DNA from: Aliiroseovarius sediminilitoris
Lineage (GTDB): Bacteria; Pseudomonadota; Alphaproteobacteria; Rhodobacterales; Rhodobacteraceae
Assembly: GCF_900109955.1 (NCBI RefSeq)
Contig: NZ_FOJB01000001.1
Span: 992,001 to 1,056,000, forward strand
Length of the DNA: 64,000 nt
Direction: 5' to 3'
The notes below the pieces were generated by a model. It was not told the origin of the DNA. It ran no database searches and saw only the letters and a list, made by a program, of their open reading frames with translations. The translations under genes were made by a program, and so were the position numbers. Of the stretch, positions 63,589 to 64,000 are shown in pieces; within the stretch, counting starts at the first letter, position 1, and every line of letters begins with the position of its first letter.

Positions 63589-64000
63589 CTACGAGTATCC
63601 ACTAGTTTCCGCGATGATCTCTTTCGCAATGGAAAACGGAGTCGGCCAACTGGGGTGCAGCACTGCTTTAACGGTCTCTACGTCAACGAAAAGCCGCGCA
63701 CTATGCTTCGCTGCGAGATAGCGCATGTGGCTGTTTTCCTTCAAACACATCATTTCGATTGTTCTCACTCCTCTGTTCTGCGCCATTGCGAACATCTGTT
63801 CAAAGAGGGCATCGCCAATCCCGATGCTTTGCCACTCAGCCTCGACAGAGAAAGCGGCTTCGGTCCTTGATGGCCAGGAATGAAAGAGGCCGCGCAGCTC
63901 TACAATGCCCCTCAGGTGCCGAGAGACAAATGCGCCACACGCGATACTGTCGTACCGAAGAATGTTATGTGCGTATCTCAGGACCGACTCGTCGCTCGCG
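63589..64000 (-). CDS. GNAT-family acetyltransferase, 5' end beyond the window
   Basis: The frame is open from 64000 to the stop at 63589 (137 residues seen). The acetyl-CoA motif is clear: FSVEAEWQSIGIGDALFEQM (V-x-x-x-x-Q-x-x-G-x-G), followed by RTIEMMCLKENSHMRYLAAKHSARL. It continues upstream to the right of the window. Substrate unknown. Ends YSIAKE-like with SIAKEIIAETSGYS. Confidence 0.82.
   Translation of the reverse strand, partial: ASDESVLRYAHNILRYDSIACGAFVSRHLRGIVELRGLFHSWPSRTEAAFSVEAEWQSIGIGDALFEQMFAMAQNRGVRTIEMMCLKENSHMRYLAAKHSARLFVDVETVKAVLHPSWPTPFSIAKEIIAETSGYS

Noticed and set aside
1-64000. CRISPR array or prophage
   Set aside because: No regularly spaced direct repeats of CRISPR size and no phage structural genes were seen; the only regular repeats are the 27-bp operator series.

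Overview
The window reads as chromosomal DNA of a marine alphaproteobacterium of the Roseobacter group (Rhodobacteraceae). The protein sequences, the high GC content, the clustered order of housekeeping genes (ffh, chorismate mutase, rpsP, bluB, rimM, trmD, rplS, rpmE; and murA, DUF2948, hisD, UPF0262, infA, maf, RNase G-like, yacG, tRNA-Phe), the MipZ division regulator and a dispersed 'AAATATCC' intergenic repeat all fit that group. No rRNA, CRISPR array or complete insertion sequence was seen.

Layout. 1-9.4 kb: end of glcF, two tandem trypsin-like periplasmic proteases that share an identical C-terminal octapeptide, a small heat-shock protein with a heat-shock-type promoter, a riboflavin transporter (ribN type) under an FMN riboswitch, an ECF sigma factor overlapping a membrane-anchored VWA protein, a succinate-semialdehyde dehydrogenase and an arylformamidase-like hydrolase. 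9.4-18.6 kb: a minus-strand catabolic block with a P1 peptidase, an SDR, an AlkX/YcaQ-type DNA glycosylase, an aldehyde dehydrogenase and a dipeptide-type ABC importer with no binding protein, then mipZ. 18.8-26.2 kb: ribosome and translation block read leftwards (ffh to rpmE), with bluB for the lower ligand of cobamides embedded in it. 26.4-34.5 kb: mixed stress, envelope and lipid genes (UspA, zinc-ribbon protein, rhodanese, YdcF, ABC exporter, acyl-CoA synthetase, beta-barrel protein).

34.7-43 kb: a luxR-luxI quorum-sensing pair, tRNA-Thr, then the murA-to-yacG housekeeping operon ending at tRNA-Phe. Directly behind tRNA-Phe lies about 500 bp of decayed mobile DNA with an IS3-type orfA remnant. 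43.5-52 kb: tungstate-type ABC transporter (tupBCA), a homoprotocatechuate meta-cleavage cluster (hpaE, hpaD, FAH-family gene, hpaH), pabB-pabC for folate and tRNA-Tyr. 52-60.3 kb: rlmB, a YHS protein, a structured small-RNA candidate, a CoA-binding protein, and the histidine genes hisB-hisH-hisA-hisF-hisE, interrupted by two opposite-strand periplasmic protein genes; then an uncharacterised GNAT-like protein and a wHTH regulator with an unusual C-terminal domain.

60.5-64 kb: after a conserved XRE regulator and its terminator the character changes to an acquired segment: a headless gene fragment, a complete hipBA toxin-antitoxin module preceded by three palindromic operators at an exact 27-bp period, two further palindromes, also 27 bp apart, across the hipA stop codon, a gene-poor stretch and a GNAT gene running off the window. 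The best candidates for new biology are this operator architecture, the tagged tandem proteases, the ECF/VWA pair, the small-RNA candidate and the regulator/GNAT pair at 58.5-60.3 kb.
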